Origin: Myxococcales bacterium
GTDB lineage: Bacteria; Myxococcota_A; Polyangia; GCA-2747355
Assembly: GCA_020431405.1 (NCBI GenBank)
Contig: JAGQIK010000373.1
Location: 16,206 to 80,205, forward strand
Length of the DNA: 64,000 nucleotides
Reading direction: 5' to 3'
The notes below the pieces were generated by a model. The model was given only the letters and a program-made list of their open reading frames with translations, made no database searches and had not been told where the DNA came from. A program made the translations under genes and the position numbers. This document shows positions 61,540-64,000 of the stretch, piece by piece; the first letter of the stretch is position 1; the number at the start of each line of letters is the position of its first letter.

Positions 61540-64000
61540 ATAGATCGGGTTGGTGAAGGCGAAGGGGCGGATGGTGCGATAAGGCTGCGTCGGATCGGCG
61601 CGGTCGCCGCTGGCCAGCGCGATAATGAAGCTGCGATCGGCGGGCAGATCGCTGGCGCGCACGGTGAACGTGCGGTCGATACGCAGCGTCTTGCGGCCGC
61701 CGCGCGCGGCGCGCAGCGCCTGAAAGCGCTTGCCGCCGATCCAAAGCTCGGCCTTCTGCACGTCGACCCACGGTGCCGCGTAGACGCGCAGGCGCACGCG
61801 CGCGCGCTTGCCGGGCGCGATCGCGATCTGCTCGCCGAGGCCTTTGCCGTCGACGGTGAGGTCGATCAGCGGGCCTGACGTGACCTGCGCGCGGCCGCGA
61901 CGTAGCGCGTCGATGACCGCCGCCTGCGGCGCGCGCGCGTCGGCGGCGTCGGACGTGGCGCCGCGCGGTCGCCACTGGATCATGGTGCGCGGATAGCCGT
62001 AGTCCTGCACGGGCAGTCGATGGGCGTCCGACGAGCCGGTGGCGACGTAGCGATAGCCGCGCGCGAGCAGCGCCTGCCACTCGCGCAGGTTTTTCATCAC
62101 GTGGCCCATGTTGCCGAGGTAGTCGGCGTTGAAGACCTCGAGCAGCTGATAGCCGCCGTGATAGACGCCCGCTCGCGCGCGCGCGCGCGCGGCGTCGAGC
62201 GCGACCTGCTGGAAGTAGCCGATGCTGCCCATGCGCGGGTGGTTGGCCTGCACCAGCGCGCCGGCGGCGCGCGCGGCGGCGAACAGCGCCTTGGGCGTGG
62301 TGTGCCGATAGCGCAGCGGCTTGCGCAGCGGAAAGGCGTTGAAGTGGCCGAAGCGGTGACCTGACGTGGTGACCTCCTGGCCTGGCCAGCTCTGCAGGAA
62401 GGCCTTCAGCTTGCGCGCCGTCGGGCGTCGCGCGTCGCTGGTCACGGCGTTGTGATCGGTGTTGGCGATCAGCTCGAGGCCGACGGCGGCGGCGGCGACG
62501 AGGCGCGCCGGATGGCGCGTGGGCGAGTCGAAGCTGCGCTCGCTGTGTACGTGAAGGTCGGCGGCGAGCCAGCCCGGCGTGGGCAGCACGCGCGGCACCA
62601 CGAGCTCGACGCGCGTGGTCTTGCCGGCGCGCACGCGCACCGTCTTACGCGCCAGGCCGTGCTCGAAGCCGCGCGCTGCCAGCAGCCGGTAGCGGCCGGG
62701 GCGCAAGCGCAGGCTGCCGCCACCGTCGCTGTAGTAGCTGCTTCGCGCGGCGCGCCAGCCGTCGTTGCCGAGGTCGACGGCGGCGCCGCGCTTGGCGTCG
62801 GCGGCGAGTGGCGCCAGCAGCACCTTGGCCGGCGTGGGCGGACCGCCACGCCGCTCGCGCACGGCGAGCGCCAACGTGCCGTAGGGTGGCGCGCGCAGCA
62901 CCACCGGTTTGGCGGCGCCGCCCTTGTCGGCGCCGACGTCGATCCACGGCCCGAGGCCGGGGCCGCGCATCCACAGCGCGACGCGATAGCGGCCGCGCGC
63001 GGGCAGCGTCAACGTGCTGCGCGCGCGATCGAGGGCCGAGACGAGGTAAGGCTTGCCGTCGCGCTCGATCTCCACGCGCAGATCGGCACCGCCGCCGAGC
63101 GCGGGATCGAGCGGCAGGCTGCCGTGTTTGGCGCCGCTTCGTGCGGCGAGCTTCATCGGCACGAGGCCCGTCGGCAGCGCGACGGTGACCTCGCGCGTTC
63201 GCGTCTTGCGCGCCGCCAGCGCCAGCGCCAGCGCGCGGTGCTCGGCGCCGCGCACGACCACCAGCGAGCGGCGCAGGGTGTGCGTGCGCCCTGGGCGCAG
63301 CGAGAAACGGCCGTAGGAGACGTCAAAAGACGGCGCGAAGGCGCCCGAAGGCGTCGAGGCGCCAAGCCACAGGCGCAGCGGTGCGCGCGCGTGGCTGACC
63401 AGCAGGTAGCTGCGCGGGCCCTCGCGGCGGGCGACCCACGGCACCAGCACGTGGCGCGCGCGTGCAGCGCGCATCGGATCGTACTCGCCGAGACCGGGCG
63501 CTTGCAGCGGCACGTTGGCGATGCCGTAGTCGTCGCAGACGCGCAGGTTGTAGCGCGGGTAGCGCCCGTCGTTCTTGATCTCGGTCTCGATCACCAGCCG
63601 TGCCCCGCGCAGCCACAGACGCGTCTCTACGGCCAGCTCGGGCTCGCTGTCGATGCGCCCGATCAGTCGCACCAGCTTGCTCTGGCGCATCTCGAGCTGC
63701 ACCGAGACGAGCCGCGGCTGGTGCGTGCCGTTGCTGTCGCAGACGGCGAGCGTTCCCCAGCCGATGCCGTCGCGCGGCGGGCGCGTGCTGCCCGGCGTGC
63801 GCGTGGCGATGTCGATGATCGTGCCGTCGCGCTGGCGGACCACCACCAGCAGCACCTCGTTTTGCAGGTAGTAGTCGCCGACCTGGGCGCGCGCGCGGCC
63901 GCCGCGCGGCATGTTGCTGGTCGAGAGGTAGCGCCCCACGCGCACCTCGCCCTCGCGGCGCGCGCCGCGGATCAGGCGGTCATAGCAGCGCCCCGAGCCG
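61471..64000 (-). CDS. CehA/McbA-type metallohydrolase, partial at window end
   Basis: At least 843 residues; the frame is open through base 64000, so the real start lies outside. Seen: a long N-terminal beta-rich region (about the first 450 residues of what is visible), a PHP-like metal domain with DLHVHSERSFDSP, ANTDHNAV, QANHPRMGS and GSSDAHRLP, a beta domain, and a Lys/Arg-rich tail. Within the window a GTG at 63945 could start it, but upstream codons (for example CYDRLIRGARREGE) look coding. It lacks a MYXO-CTERM end. Related to, but much longer than, the convergent gene. Confidence 0.85.
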   Translation of the reverse strand, partial: GSGRCYDRLIRGARREGEVRVGRYLSTSNMPRGGRARAQVGDYYLQNEVLLVVVRQRDGTIIDIATRTPGSTRPPRDGIGWGTLAVCDSNGTHQPRLVSVQLEMRQSKLVRLIGRIDSEPELAVETRLWLRGARLVIETEIKNDGRYPRYNLRVCDDYGIANVPLQAPGLGEYDPMRAARARHVLVPWVARREGPRSYLLVSHARAPLRLWLGASTPSGAFAPSFDVSYGRFSLRPGRTHTLRRSLVVVRGAEHRALALALAARKTRTREVTVALPTGLVPMKLAARSGAKHGSLPLDPALGGGADLRVEIERDGKPYLVSALDRARSTLTLPARGRYRVALWMRGPGLGPWIDVGADKGGAAKPVVLRAPPYGTLALAVRERRGGPPTPAKVLLAPLAADAKRGAAVDLGNDGWRAARSSYYSDGGGSLRLRPGRYRLLAARGFEHGLARKTVRVRAGKTTRVELVVPRVLPTPGWLAADLHVHSERSFDSPTRHPARLVAAAAVGLELIANTDHNAVTSDARRPTARKLKAFLQSWPGQEVTTSGHRFGHFNAFPLRKPLRYRHTTPKALFAAARAAGALVQANHPRMGSIGYFQQVALDAARARARAGVYHGGYQLLEVFNADYLGNMGHVMKNLREWQALLARGYRYVATGSSDAHRLPVQDYGYPRTMIQWRPRGATSDAADARAPQAAVIDALRRGRAQVTSGPLIDLTVDGKGLGEQIAIAPGKRARVRLRVYAAPWVDVQKAELWIGGKRFQALRAARGGRKTLRIDRTFTVRASDLPADRSFIIALASGDRADPTQPYRTIRPFAFTNPIYLARPTTTPNKRGAKQRERTKKR

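Overview
The window is about 64 kb of very GC-rich DNA with long, closely packed genes on both strands. Lineage marks point to a member of the Myxococcota (former Deltaproteobacteria): MYXO-CTERM surface-sorting tails (genes ending at 19039, 61539 and, in an altered form, 21673), MopE-type Cys/Asp-rich repeats, many lipoproteins, GspC-like, AgmX/PglI-like, PEGA, PilZ, CehA/McbA-type and vWA proteins, and several sigma-54 activators. No rRNA, tRNA, CRISPR array, transposase, prophage or plasmid gene was recognised. It reads as ordinary chromosome. All calls come from reading the sequence; no database search was run.

Layout. 0-9 kb: a large glycosidase-like lipoprotein, an acyl-CoA dehydrogenase, a lone receiver protein, a secreted protein with a GspC-like PDZ end, a TetR regulator and an unknown soluble protein. 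9-23 kb: an envelope block with an L,D-transpeptidase lipoprotein, a small Cys-rich membrane protein, two convergent HEAT-repeat proteins, two tandem vWA/MopE/MYXO-CTERM paralogues and a MopE/FGE-like lipoprotein. 23-34 kb: an AarF/UbiB-type kinase, a LamG lipoprotein on a Pro-Asp stalk, a GAF/sigma-54 activator, an MBL-fold hydrolase, a further lipoprotein, a PECR-like reductase and an FGE-GAF-Fis fusion. 34.5-39.3 kb: a tight six-gene run with an OmpA-type lipoprotein, an AgmX/PglI-like lipoprotein, thyX, an SspB-like ClpXP adaptor and a lysine-ketoglutarate reductase/saccharopine dehydrogenase pair split into two genes. 39.4-44.7 kb: a two-component pair (histidine kinase and NtrC-type activator) divergent from a FliA-like sigma factor that carries a near-perfect sigma-54 promoter and is followed by a 45-residue FlgM-like protein, then a HATPase-receiver protein. 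44.8-64 kb: a bacterial histone-fold protein with a Lys-rich tail, PEGA and beta-propeller envelope proteins, two PilZ proteins, a methyltransferase, a membrane subtilase, an NAD-dependent sugar epimerase, several lipoproteins, an FAD monooxygenase, a YbaK deacylase and two convergent CehA/McbA-type metallohydrolases, the last cut by the window end.

The strongest leads are (1) the compact sigma-54 to sigma-28-like to mini-FlgM circuit at 39.4-43.6 kb; (2) the histone-like gene at 44850-45071 with paired inverted repeats upstream; (3) the FGE-GAF-Fis fusion without an AAA+ domain at 31530-33626; (4) the operon joining ThyX, an SspB-like adaptor and a split saccharopine pathway; and (5) a LexA-type operator in front of an unknown gene at 58325.
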